Part shown: one piece after another, positions 35,331 to 49,600 of the stretch
Layout: every line of letters starts with the position of its first letter
Numbering within the stretch: position 1 is the stretch's first letter
Source of the DNA: Anthopleura xanthogrammica
Lineage: Eukaryota > Cnidaria > Anthozoa > Actiniaria > Actiniidae
Direction: 5' to 3'
DNA length: 64,000 bases
Assembly (NCBI GenBank): GCA_964019055.1
Contig: OZ025215.1
Span: 10,591,208 to 10,655,207, forward strand
Notes under the pieces: generated by a model
Database searches by the model: none
Seen by the model: only the letters and a program-made list of their open reading frames with translations
Told to the model about the DNA's origin: nothing
Position numbers and translations under genes: made by a program

Positions 35331-36390
35331 GAAAAGTCACAATTATGAAAATGGAAATACGTTTGCTATTTTTTCGAAAGCAGAATTAAATCTTTATTCT
35401 TAGTTAACAAAATTTATAATAAAACAATTATTATTGAATTCGGTTCAGCCTACGGCTTCGGCAGATAACACGGCCTTGGTCTTGATAATTTACGATATCA
35501 TGCTCAACCTCATCCAATAATTGTTTATTATTACGTTGGGTATAATGTCGAGGGAGAAAATATATTGATTTTGAACGATTAGTAGGTTTAGAAGAAACCG
35601 TTATAATTCATCCCGGAAAATACATGCATAAATAATTTACTGTTCGTTCTACAACGATAGCTACAGTAGCTTGTTAACAACTGATATTCTTGGGGTGCAA
35701 ATAAATGACTCAAAATCCCTTGAGATATAAATAATAATGAAACAGCCACCATGCTGGTTGAAATAACAAGAGAAGCTGATGAGGAATAGCTGAACAAAGG
35801 CTTCAATATTCCTCTTTTACTCCGACGAACAACTAACTTCCAAAATGTCAAACAACATATTATTTTTACATGTATTCTTATGTACGTTCAGTAGGTAACT
35901 ATGACGCAATTGACGTAAATTGTTATTGGAATTTGAAATAGAATGCATTTTAAAGCTTAATGCTTATTTGAATTATTGGAAAAAGTTTTGTAAAGGCCTG
36001 TTAATTTACGCTGGACATTTTTGCAGCGATTTTTGCTGCGATTTCTACGGCGATTTTTGAAAATATAATAAATTTTGATAAGGGTTGATGGGATAGTATA
36101 GTGAAATACTGATTTGCTCATAACAGGAGCCAATTATTCACAAACGCACCCGCTACGATCTGAAAGCACGCTACGGGCCTGCTATGTATTGTATTCTATT
36201 CTGTTTTGTCTTATGGCTCGCGCGCTTTTGTCATTCCCCTCCCCCTCCCCCTTAGTAGCAATCATTTTTCCAAAGCTTTAATATATAATTAAGGAAAGCA
36301 TGTACTAGTGGAGGAAAATTGATTCATACATTATATATATTTAAAACTTCAAATCTTCTAACCTTGTATATTTTCGTAGCTACATTATAA

Positions 36391-39300
36391 TTATTGTCCA
36401 GTTTGGCACACGTCGTGGCAAAGTCGCAGTTCGGGTTTAGGTTTTGTTGTGGTGCATTTAGTATCCGGGACTTTGATGTTGCTGACCACGTGACGGCATG
36501 TGATGGTTGGTGGAACAGCCTTACCTAAATGGGAAATAAATATGGTTAAGGGATAAGTTGGGATGAAATCAAAAGGAGAGAGAAAGAGGATGGATGGAAG
36601 GATGGATCGATGGATCGATGGATCGATGGATGGATTGAAGAAAGGAAGGAAATAAAGGTGGATGCATGGAAGGATAAATGTATGGAAGGAAGAACAGAAA
36701 GAAAAAATGGAAGAAAATGGAAGTAGTAAAGACTTGCAAAATACACTATCAAATGAAATTGTTTATCTTTGGGTTGCCATGGCAATCTATTACTTAGCTT
36801 AAGGGCGTTCGTCGTTACAATGAACATAACAAATACCAAATATCATTGATATCCAGTCGTAAAAAAACTAGCATTATATCAATATAACACTCACGAGAGA
36901 AAGCATAGACATAGTTTGCTCCATTTCCACCCACACCTTCCCAGCATTCTTCACTGGGGCCGTCTATGTCAAAGCTTTTGTGCCCCAGCGGTCCTGACCA
37001 GCATTCACCATAATATTGCAAACCGAACACAGGAAGCCCACTTTTCCAGGTATCTTCTGAACATTTCTTTACAGTCTTGGAAAGATCTTTCCAATCGATG
37101 TCGTTTCTGTGGTTGCCCAAAAGCTTGGGTAGCGGGCGACTTGCGTTGATGTGTTTGTCGTTAAAGCACCCAATGCGAAAAAACTCTTTTTCTCGTACTA
37201 AAAATGTACGTAAGTAAATAAATCCTTTAGGTTTACAATTTTTCTCTCTCGATGATAATGCAATGACAAAAAGAAGAAGACAGAAATGCAGCGAATATAG
37301 TAGTCTTAGGCTGAGGTGTATGGGATAGATGGCGAGCGCGCGCGCGTCTTGGCGCCAGATTTTCCCGCCAAATTGAGAAAAACGGGCTCCTCAATGTAAG
37401 CTATCTACAGAGCCATTTAGTCGATCGCGCAGAGTTTTTGCATAATACAATTTTTAACAGAAAAGAAAACAAGAAACTGCCATTCTAGTAAGTGAGCATT
37501 TTATCTTAAGATTCAAATATTTTAGAATATGACAACGCCTAAAAAAGAACAACATTCAATCAAATTTTTCGCATCAAAGGAGGCTTCCTACGCTGTGCTT
37601 CAGGCTCTCTCGGCCGCGTAGGATAGCGAAACTGACGACCGAGGAGGCATGGAGCGAGCCAGCTTCGGACACCCAGGCTATAAAGGTTCCCAGCCAATCA
37701 GGTCTGACTTACCGATGTTATAAACATCGTTGGCCCACTGTCCTCCAAGGTTGTTTTGACAAAGGGTAGACGTCCCATACTTGTTATAAGTTTCATTTCC
37801 AGTCTTTGAAGTCCAGCATTCATTTGCATTTTGAACGGCAAATATTTTGTAGCCCTTGCTTTTGGCTAATTGGTAGCACTTCGTAATCTTATCACCGTGG
37901 AGATTTGCCGATAGTAACGTTGGAAGGGATCTTGCTTTCTTGTCACCATAGCAACCGAGATGGTAATACCCTTTAGTCGCTGGTGATAGAATGAGTTGAC
38001 ATGGTTTCAGTCGTTAATCATTACTGTCTGTTTGTCTGTTTGTCTGTTTGTCTGTTTGTCTGTTTGTCTGTTTGTCTGTTTGTCTGTTTGTCTGTTTGTC
38101 TGTTTGTCTGTTTGTCTGTTTGTCTGTTTGTCTGTTTGTCTGTTTGTCTGTTTGTCTGTTTGTCTGTTTGTCTGTTTGTCTGTTTGTCTGTTTGTCTGTT
38201 TGTCTGTTTGTCTGTTTGTCTGTTTGTCTGTTTGTCTGTTTGTCTGTTTGTCTGTTTGTCTGTTTGTCTGTTTGTCTGTTTGTCTGTTTGTCTGTTTGTC
38301 TGTTTGTCTGTTTGTCTGTTTGTCTGTTTGTCTGTTTGTCTGTTTGTCTGTTTGTCTGTTTGTCTGTTTGTCTGTTTGTCTGTTTGTCTGTTTGTCAAGT
38401 CATCATTTCTTACCGGTGCACACTTTACAAGAGTATTTGATATCCCACACGTAACAATCCATGGTGTTACAGTCTTGTCTTTCAGCTGGTTTCATGCCGC
38501 CCAGTTTAGTCAAACACTTCGCATGATCGAGACTGATAATCGAAGAGTTGAGCAATGTTTGTTCACATGTCACAGTGCGGTTTGTTGTGCCTCCTCCACA
38601 TTCAGCAGAGCACTGACAAAAAACAAGTTATTTATGGGTAAATTTTTTTTCTAAAAAAGTTTAGGATATGGTTTTTTATACATGGACTGTATCGCGGCTG
38701 CCAGAGGCACCTTCTCATGCTTTCAGTTCGACCCCCTTGAGCTGCGCCATCACTGTACTTGCGGTGGTGATTAGCGATAACAAGACAACAAGCTTTTTTT
38801 AGTTAATAATTTCGTGTGTACATGTGTCTCTGTAGTTTCTATCGATACTTATACAGTTATGTCAAAAAACGTTGAATGTACTGCATACTGCATACTGCAT
38901 ACTGCATTCCAAGACCAAAAGGCATTGTGGGTCGTCTCATGGATTTGAAATAAAAAGTAAATATACAGCAATGTGCTCTCAATATGTAACTAGTACATTG
39001 TTTCGGATGGAAAGCACTAAAAATAAAATAAATAATTATATATTTATTTCTTTAGACAATATTACATGACTCAGAATGCATTTCGGTCTTGGAATGCACT
39101 ATTCAGTATGCAGTATTCAGTATTCAACGTTTTTTGAAATACATGAATAAGAATAGATGGAAAATGTCTTATCAGCAGCATAAATAGATAGAGAATAAGT
39201 AAGTAATTACAGTCTTTTTAAGGATGAAGCCTATCGATTCATCTGATGATAGCCCCAACATTTCCCTTCGTACCTTGTTCCATTGACCTTTCTTCCAGTA

Positions 39301-41439
39301 GACTGGGCATTGATGATTATTGCACGCCTTGACTGCGATGGGTTGTGGCTGGCTACAAGATGAAGCAGGCAGCTTTGTGTATCTCTCCTGAGTGATCTTT
39401 TGTTGGCATTGTACTGAGCGTCTCTTCTGTCCACCGGCGCAGCTTTTGGAACACATCATCCAGTCACCAGTCTTCCATCTGCAAAACAAAAAGAGAGGGA
39501 ATAGCAACAAGTCTTAATTTCATTAGCCAAACACAATACGTACTGTACACAGGGGCGTAGCGAGGACCTAGGTTCTGGGGGGGGCACCTCCGCCAAAAAT
39601 CACCGAAGCAAAATAAAAAACAAAAAAAACCGTGATATTTACGACGAAATAGGGAATAAAACTTTCTCTTTAAAAAGTGGGGGGCGCCAAGTACAAAAAA
39701 AAGAGGCCAAAATAATAAGAAAGGGGAAAAACAAACAATTACCTATTTACCAAAAATTTGGGGGGGCACGTGCCCCCCGTTCCCCCTCCCTACGCTAGTG
39801 ACTGTACAATATATTGTACACACATTTCAGCAGTTAATAAACTCAAATTCTCATTCGATTTATACAGTTTTTTAATTTGGATGTTTGTTTTTTGAAGCTC
39901 GATTTATGCGAATGAAGATAAATGAAAAGAATGACACAAGACGAAGGTACTCACTCAGGAGCACAAGGTTGCGTGTTGCAAGGCTCACGTGACGGGGGCT
40001 TCGTGTTCTGATCGCAGAATCGGGTTCCAATTGCAGTGCCGTCGTCTTCACGATGACATGTAATGATATGGTGTCTCTCACCTTGGAAATAAGGGAATGA
40101 ACGAATGAATGAATGAATGAATGAACAAGGAATGGAATGGAAGGAAAGAAGGAAGCAAGGAAGCAAGGAAGCAAGGAAGCAAGGAAGCAAGGAAGCAAGG
40201 AAGCAAGGAAGCAAGGAAGCAAGGAAGCAAGGAAGCAAGGAAGCAAGGAAGCAAGGAAGCAAGGAAGCAAGGAAGCAAGGAAGCAAGGAAGCAAGGAAGC
40301 AAGGAAGCAAGGAAGCAAGGAAGCAAGGAAGCAAGGAAGCAAGGAAGCAAGGAAGCAAGGAAGCAAGGAAGCAAGGAAGCAAGGAAGCAAGGAAGCAAGG
40401 AAGCAAGGAAGCAAGGAAGCAAGGAAGCAAGGAAGCAAGGAAGCAAGGAAGCAAGGAAGCAAGGAAGCAAGGAAGCAAGGAAGCAAGGAAGCATGCAACG
40501 AAGCAAGGAAGCAAGGAAGCAAGGAAGCAAGCAAGAAATAAAGCAAGCAAGGAAGGAAGCAATCAAGAAAGGAAGCAAGTTAAGCAAGTAAGGAAACAAG
40601 CATGAAAGCATGGAAGCGAGGAAAAGGCATGGATGTACGGATGCATGATGTTTGATCTGAATAAGAAGTACTTATGAATTTCTTCGAGAATAAAATTTCC
40701 TATGAAGGAATTTTTTCAACGTGAAAAGTTGATAGACTTGGTTTAAAGTGGATGTAAATATCTTACCTTCTGCACAAGTAGCGCTGCATTTGTTTCCTCG
40801 AGCAACTTTCCACACGTATGCTGTTCTCGTTGCCTTTCCAGGGAGGGAATATTTGCAAGAAATTCCTGGATTTTTGGTTCGGCCAGTGTAAATGAACTAC
40901 AAAAGAATATATTTTGAAGAAACAACATTTTAATATTTCAATCGTTTCACTGTAAAATATATGTTCGTGTGTAGGGGTTTGTAATTCAAATCACTGCGCT
41001 TTTACAAAGAGGTTGAAGTGTATTAGCAAAGATAATTACAAAAAACAATTGGTTCAGCAACAAAATAAACAGCCACAGCAACGACAACAACAACAACAAC
41101 TGTAGGTACAGCAACGTACAGTGATGATAAAAACAGCGACAGCAGAAACATTAACTCAAACCGCTAGCGCAATTAACAACAATAGGGCAGTAGTGGTAGC
41201 ATATCAGCATCAGCAACACAGTAGCAGCGCATGCAGCATGAATAGTAGTAGCATCATCTTCGTCAGCATCAGCATCAGCATCAGCATCAGCATCAGCATC
41301 AGCATCAGCATCAGCATCAGCATCAGCATCAGCATCAGCATCAGCATCAGCATCAGCATCAGCATCAGCATCAGCATCAGCATCAGCATCAGCATCAGCA
41401 TCAGCATCAGCATCAGCATCAGCATCAGCATCAGCATCA

Positions 41440-41472
<33 letters not shown>

Positions 41473-43587
41473 GCATACGGGAGTTCAAAGTGACAAAATA
41501 GTTTTACCATAGCATAGAGTGGCTGTGTGGTGGGTCCTTTGATATGAATCCACTCTGCGGTATAGTAGTCAACCATGTAGTGCTTGATAACAGTTCCTGC
41601 TTTTTTGATGGTGCTCGTATAGCTAGGGACAGGAATCAGGTATGGGCTGGTTGGCTTGAGATCGAGCTTGAGACCTGAATCAATGAAATATCAGTACTAT
41701 GTCTTTTGTGTGTTTGTGTCAATCTACACAAGTACCAACCACACCGCACTTGAAAGAATGTACAGTCCCGACCCCTCCTCACCAGAGAATATTGTGTACA
41801 GTCCCGACCCCTCCCCACCAGAGAATATTGTGTACAGTCCCGACCCCTCCCCACCAGAGAATATTGTGTACAGTCCCGACCCCTCTCCACCAGAGAATAT
41901 TGTGTAGTCCCGACCCCTCCTCACCAGAGAATATTGTGTACAGTCCCGACCCCTCCCCACCAGAAAATATTGTGTACAGTCCCAACCCTTCCCACCAGAG
42001 AATATTGTGTACAGTCCCGACCCCTCCCCACCAGAGAATATTGTGTACAGTCCCGACCCCTCCCCACCAGAGAATATTGTGTACAGTCCCATATCCGAGA
42101 AAATTGTCGATTCCCAGCAAAAATTATGCCTATACCTTTGGTTTCTATGGTAATTATTGCCGTGTAGTATTATTCATATACACGATTCTATGTATATATC
42201 TTACTTATGAAATTGATGGTACTTCCAAGTTCTCTTATCATGACGTCTTTTGCACCAACAGGGATGGTGAACATTAGATCTGGGTTTGCTAGTCCTGAAC
42301 AGAGACAAAGTGAGCCATAAACAAATAGAAAAGAGGAAAACAATTTCTACAGTACTCTTGCTTCCTTGCTTCCTTGCTTCCTTGCTTCCTTGCTTCTTTC
42401 CCTCTTCCTTCAATTCCTTCCTCCCTTCCTCCCTTCCTTCCTTCTTTCCTTGCTTGCTTTCCTTTTTCGTTTTCTTCTTATCTTTTCTGAATGCGTTGCT
42501 GCGTGCGTGTTTCATAGTTTATGCGTTAACTTTCTAACCTTTCCCTACTATACGCTCTTTTTTATACAATATTAATCTTTAAAGCTCACAATGAATAACA
42601 AAACATACCATATTTCCTGTAGTCTTTAGTGTAGTTTTTAGTGATTATACCACTACAAGTATTCCCATTACCAGCACACACCCCACATCGATCGTTAGGA
42701 TTATCTGATTCAAGTACATTGTCACAGCCAACTCTCTGGAACAAAATAGAAAAAATATTTTTAGTCATGATATATTCTTAAATTGTACAATGAAAAAGCA
42801 AGTTGACTTTGGGTGGGGTATAGACGCATCAAGAGTTTCGCGCTACTGCTCTAAGCGCATGCTCAGGGGATTAAAAAGTGGGATAAAATTTGTAAAGTAT
42901 GCTATATTTTAGTTGTATCTTTCTTGTCAAGTACAATTTTCATTAAATATTCAAGATCGCGTACCGTTAAGCGAATTCTGAATCAAATATACCGAAAAAT
43001 TGCATATTATACAAAATATTGTTCCAATTTTTTTAATCCCCTGAGCATGCGCATTGAGCAGCAGCGCGGAACTCTTGATGCGTCTATAAGAATGTTACTC
43101 ACGCGGCACTGTCCTCCTATACAAACGTCTTTGATATCTTTGTTTTGATAGCAGGGAGTTCCATCTATCACAGGACCATGTCCCTTGGCATAAGATCCAT
43201 AGATGCAGAACAGTGCGCACGGACCGGGAGCTATTGGATAATAAAAACATATGACAATTAATAAAAGTCCAGTAGACCTATGCAACGGTTTTAGTGGAGA
43301 GGATTGGGTGGCTAGCTAGCTAGGCATCGAACTAGACTTTCGCAATGAGTCTGTCGCCCTCTGTGTAGAGGTCAACTACTTTGGGCAAGTCTAGCGTCGA
43401 ACCAGGAAGTGTGAAGCAAGTGCGCGCGCTACCAGTTCATTACTCTTGATTCCCCAAAGCGCAAAGCGCGTTATGAAATATATTTGAAAATATCAATATA
43501 TTTAACTTCTATCTAGAGGTGAATGTCTAGTTTCAGAAAACACAATATTTTAATAATAACAATAATAATAATAATAATAATAATAAC

Positions 43588-43622
<35 letters not shown>

Positions 43623-43644
43623 TAATAATAATAATAATAATAAC

Positions 43645-43690
<46 letters not shown>

Positions 43691-46600
43691 TTTTATTGAG
43701 CGCCAATTCCGTAGAGTTCAACTGCGCTTTACAATAAATAAAATTCAAAAAATGAGAATTAATATTAAAATGCGCAACTATACAAGATAAAATATTTTGG
43801 TGAAATTTAACTATTAATTATATCCATCTTGAAATCACAAGCAAATCCTGCAATCTGATTGGCTCTCAGCAGTGCGATTTATTCACAAATTCCACGACAC
43901 GAAGTTCAATTACCATTATAAATTTTCAAATAACGCAACTGCAATTTATTAATAACCATTACAATATTGCAACAATACAATAACTATACAACATAAAATT
44001 AACGAAATGTGAAGTAATATATTGAAATGCAACTACAAAATATTTTTTTTTATTGAATTTTTAACTACAAATTTTCAACATGTAATGCAACAAAAATGTT
44101 TTGAAATTTTTGAAAAAAGAGTCACTTACCGTGATAATAGAAATGCTGTGCCCCGACTTTTCTACATTGTTCTGTTCTTGGGTTAATTGGGGATGCACAC
44201 TCCTGAAAAGAAAAGAACTAATTATTTACTTTTAAATATCAGAAGTACTACGAGCCACTCTCGACCCAAGAGCCCTGTCATTCTTACTGCGCATGCTCGA
44301 CGAAATGCCAGAAATCTGGCTACCTGGTATGTAATGCGCATGCTCGAATTTGAACTATATCTAGAGCGCGCGCTCCCTAAACCGACTTTTTTTCATTTTA
44401 CTTTATAGGAAAAGTTGTTTTCATTGCTTTACAGCTGCGCTGCCATTTTATGTTATCCTGTTAGACTGTTATCCTTGATTGCAAGGGCTCTTGTTATAGC
44501 AACGAGGGCCACAGGTTCGTTAGCCACTGGCTATTTAGTGCTACCCTCGTAAAAACAAGGAGTGAAGAAAAAGAAAAAAAAAATAGCGGTTTTCAATCAA
44601 TTATCGAGACAAATATTCTAACCAATCAAAACTCTTGACAGGTAGATAACAGTGTTCCCAAGTTACACGCGCGAAATTATTATGTTAGACTTCTATACGT
44701 ACCTGAGAATTGCATATTTCTTCTTTGCCTTTGTCTTGACCAACACACGGCTTGCCAAAATACTGCGGACTGATAAAATTAACAAATGGATATATGAAGT
44801 AAACCAATGAATTGATGAAGAAAATAAACGAGTTAACAAATGCATAAACGAGCAGATATACGACTGAATGAGAGACAAACAAAAAATGTAATGACTTAAT
44901 GAATGGATCAATGGAAGTATGAATGGATGGATGGATGGATGGATGGATGGATGGATGGATGGATGGATGGATGGATGGATGGATGGATGGATGGATGGAT
45001 GGATGGATGGATGGATGGATGGATGGATGGATGGATGAATAATTTACCTGGGATTGTTGCAATATCTCACACGATGACGTACCCCACTACCACAAGGTCT
45101 GGAACAGGGAGTGAAGTGCTGCCAGCTGCTCCATTGTCCATCAACAGACGGTGGAAGATCGTTACCAACACCAACACACTTACCGCGCATGCACCACTAG
45201 ATATAAGTAGATACAGAATTTACAAAACTCGGAAAAAAAATTTAAAATACATTTCATTAAAGTCAAACACGGGTGGCGTGACGGTGAGAGCGTTCACGTC
45301 TCACCAATGCGACCCGGTTTGAAAAATCGCCGAGCTCAGTGTCCTATGTGAGTAGAGTTGCTTGTTGTTAATTCTCTTCTGTGTTTCGAAGGGTTTTCTC
45401 CAAGTTCTCCACTTTTGCTCCCTCCGCAAAAATCAACTTCTAAATTCCAATTGGAATCCAGTGGAAGAAGAATCCTTCTGTGGAATCCACGCACTGTTAA
45501 TTCCATTATCTATTTTGTTGAAGCAGAGACGGCGGCGCAAATTCCCTATCAAACTTGAACTGAATTATTACAGAATTACTACCTTTCGTTTTCCACAAGG
45601 TGTGCCATCGACAGGTGGGGAAGTGTGACTGAAACAGCCATGGCCACTGAGACAAAGAAGAAGACCACAGTTGTCCTAGATAAATTTAAAAAAAAATGTC
45701 TAGAAAAATCAAACAAACTCATCAGATTCTAAGGTGCTTGAATAGACCATTTTCGAGATGCATGAGCGCTTTCAAAAATATCGCAGACGCAGACATGAAA
45801 AAGAGGCATTTTCGGGCAAGATTACGCGCGCTATTGGCACTGCCCGAAAATGCCTCGAGATCATGTCTGCGCCTGCGATATTTTTGAAAGCACTTGCGCA
45901 TCTCGGAAATGGTCTATTGACCACATGCAGCACGTCCAAATGCAGCTCAATTTGGAGGACAAAACAATAGGTTCCAATTCTCAGGAGATTGAAATTCTTT
46001 TGTTTTGTCCTCCAAATTGAGCTGCTTTGACGTCACGTAAAAGGTGTGTACATAAAGATAAGCGCGGGTAAAAATCTGCGGTGGATGTTCGATCGAATTC
46101 TAAATTCCAGTACTTTTTAAGAAGTACCACGAACCTTGATAACAAAAATAGTTTTTTTTTTGTGAATGATCATTTTCAAGAAATTTCTGAGTTGATTTGA
46201 ATCTTAAAATTGTTGCGCAATGCAGAGGCCTGGTTACTTTTCAAAATGGCGTCACTATCAATGAATGCGCAATTCATTTTGAATCACTTTACCTTCATAA
46301 TGGGACAACTTGAAACTGATGGACCAAATGCCATCTTGCATTGTTGATCCATATCGTATAGATATCCAGGAAGGTATTTTGGCATTTGTACTTTAGTTGC
46401 TGGCTTGTCATCGTAACACTTGGCACGACTGATGAACCGGAAATGAAATAATCAATCAATCAATCAATCTTTATTAGGGTTATTACACAGAGAAAGACAG
46501 TGTCTTTTTTCCAATCTGGCCCTTAAATAGAGGCATAAAGATGGTAAAAAGCAAACGAACCATGGGAATAGACCAGATATCAAAACCCTAGTATGATACC

Positions 46601-49600
46601 TGGGCTCTCCGAATCAAAAAGATCAGTAGATATAGTGCTGTACATACAATTATAACGTTGTTGAGTAGTGAACTGACTAGCATTTCTAAGAACTTTTTCA
46701 AAATTGCCGAACGGTAGGAACGTCGTTTATGGTACACCATCTTATTCCTACCAATAAAAGTATTTAGTGATCCACGTGTTTGTACCATACATGAAGTACC
46801 ATACGACTATAGCCTCGCAATCAAGTCTGAATTTTAAGATATCGAACGTGGCGTATTTGGGGCATATTATGAGCTATGGACCACAGGCCAAGTATGTTAC
46901 CTCATAATACCGCGAAGATCTCTAGCGCTACAATGAGACCATTTGAAAGCATTAGGTCCATGAGGTTGACCTGCACTCATGATGTATCCACCAAAACACT
47001 CGTTTACGTCATGACTCATCCCCAAACTGGGAAAAAATGGAAAGGAATGAAATAAAAAATAAAACTGATATTAATGAATGAAATAAAAATAGGATGCAAG
47101 GTAGGATGCAAGGTAGGATGCAAGGTAGGATGCAAGGTAGGATGCAAGGTAGGATGCAAGGTAGGATGTAAGGTAGGATGTAAGGTAGGACGCAAGGTAG
47201 GATGTAAGGTAGGATGTAAGGTAGGATGCATGGTAGGATGCAAGGTAGGATGCAAGGTAGGATGCAAGGTAGGATGCAAGGTAGGATGCAAGGTAGGACG
47301 CAAGGTAGGATGTAAGGTAGGATGTAAGGTAGGATGCAAGGTAGGATGCAAGGTAGGATGCAAGGTAGGATGCAAGGTAGGATGCAAGGTAGGACGCAAG
47401 GTAGGATGTAAGGTAGGATGCAAGGTAGGATGCAAGGTAGGATGCAAGGTAGGATGTAAGGTAGGACGCAAGGTAGGATGTAAGGTAGGATGTAAGGTAG
47501 GATGCAAGGTAGGATGTAAGGTAGGATGTAAGGTAGGATGCATATTGGAATCAAAATATCGTACATACATAGAGAATATTACATGAGCGCGCGGAGATAC
47601 GAATTTTATCTTCGAGTGTTGAAAAGATCTCCAAGCGACCATGTAATATTCTGTTTATTATATGAAATTCAATGAAAAAGAAAATAAAGCTTTTTCGAGC
47701 TTTTTTCTAGTATGTGATAATAATGATAATAAGTTTTATGGATCAATATCAATGCCAAGCTTTCGGCCATATTATATTAGCCATCTTCAGAGCTGTAATA
47801 CATAGATGATGTTACATGGTCGCGCGGAGATACGAATTTTATCTTCAAGTGTTGATGTTATATCTCACGAGTGAGCGCAGCGAACGAGTGAGAGATAATA
47901 TCAGCACGAGAAGATAAATTCGTATCTCCAAGCGACCATGTAATGTTTTGTTTATTATATGAAATCTTCAATAAAAAATAATGGAGAATTTGAGCGAGCT
48001 GAGCAAAAAGTCGAAATTTGACACCACCAGTGTTGATATAAATCGTATCCCCACTGGCCACTGGTGGGAGTGGGGATATCAATTTTATCATTTTGATGTC
48101 ACTCAATATCACACTCTATTTCATATAATAAATATCCATGATGACTTACAACTGCGCGGGCTCAAAATACATACTTGTGTCCCATTTCATGTGCAACCGA
48201 GTAGGCAACTTGCAATCCTTTAGCATCGTTAACACTGAAGCCAAGATTAGGATTACACGGATAACCAGCAAATGCAACCCCTGAAAAAAGAGGTTCAAAA
48301 ATCTATCATCACGTTTCAAGTATGTAACTTTGGGTTTTCTCATCCAGCTGATCTGAAATAGTGACGTAGAAATGATGTCACTGCGAAACTGAGGTGTCAT
48401 ATTGAATTAGATGCGCCGCTTTCTGGCACGAGCGAAAAATGAAAACATAAGGTTATGGTAGTTTTGGTAAATATGCATTAATATGCGTAACCTACCGTCC
48501 AAACGACAGTCAGTGATGCCACAGACACGCCTGAAAAAGGCACAAAAATAATAATTTAAGATTTATATAGCGCCCTTTCTATATGTATATAATCAAAGGC
48601 GCTTTACAATCATGAGAGGTGGTTAGTATGAGGTTTATGCACTGAGGGTGGTCACTGCCAGGGTTTCTTTACGTCCTCAGTGGTTCTTTTACGTCCCTCT
48701 GATATTGGTTAGTGATGAAGTGTGGAGAGACGGGACCGTCATTTTTAAAAAGTGGTCATCCGAGCCACAAAATAACTTGCAGTAAATCACAGAAACCTGC
48801 ATGAACAAATGCAATTTATTTCACGTGCGTCGCGATTGATATAGTCTCGTCCCCAGGCTACTATTGTCAGCTCTCCCAAATCCAAAATGGCGGACGCTTC
48901 AGACATGTAGCCTGGCAAAACGCTCGGAGTTTCAAAATAGACGAATCTCATTTATTTCTTTACAAAATCAGCTTTTTTGGCCTTTTCCATTGTTTCTCTT
49001 GAAAAATCACCCTTCACACCGTGTACATATTGATCAGACCACTCGATTTACTTCTATAGACCGCTCAAATTACCGAAATCGAGGATATAGCCAGGCTACT
49101 CGTCTGAGAGGCACATGACGTCATGCCCAATAGCGAAGAGAGTAGCCTGGGAACGAGGCAGCCTACCAAGTCAGAGACTCGTGACTAAAGCATTCAGATG
49201 AATGACATTTCTTTTTCTGATTCGCTCATTTTCTAGGGCAGAGCGGAAATAGAATCAAAAATATTTATTGGTACTAGGTTTTTTTGGGGGAAATTATCAA
49301 GATAACTACCTCGTTATAAGTGCGCCATTATCAAAGTGGCCCGGTGATGCAGCGGGAAACCTTGAGCCTTGCTTGGCTCCCCAGAGTGCGAACTTGCGGA
49401 GATAAGCAACAGCACTATTGACTTTAAGGGCCTTATAGTCCATACCTGACTGTGGAAGGACACAAACACGAAACGATAATCAGTTTAAGGAATTTCTTCG
49501 TTGTGGTCTTTTTTTTGTTTGTTTGTTTGCTTGCTTTCTTGCTTATTTCTTTGTTTCTCTTTCATTTTTAGAAGCAAGGGTTTTCCCCCAACTTAGGCTG

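Larger units (their letters stand above)
33240..36390. other. Intergenic region, 3.1 kb, no gene seen
   Basis: Upstream of the apple/EGF gene and downstream of ADAMTS-A. Contains a poly(C) tract (34401-34423), a 61-bp hairpin (35270-35330) and a block near 34305-34400 with repeated gtgatccgtg / gtgaatcgtg words that looks repeat-derived. Otherwise AT-rich and unremarkable. Confidence 0.7.

Noticed and set aside
38021..38454. Long open frames on both strands (Cys-Leu-Ser-Val and Asn-Arg-Gln-Thr runs)
   Set aside because: They are translations of a pure 8-bp microsatellite inside an intron of ADAMTS-A. The same applies to the frames over 40117-40605, 41121-41576, 41699-42120, 47009-47642 and 62225-62539.
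45262..45330. Possible tRNA gene
   Set aside because: A- and B-box-like words are present but there is no consistent cloverleaf or anticodon arm, and similar copies elsewhere share a non-tRNA body; it is a SINE-like head.
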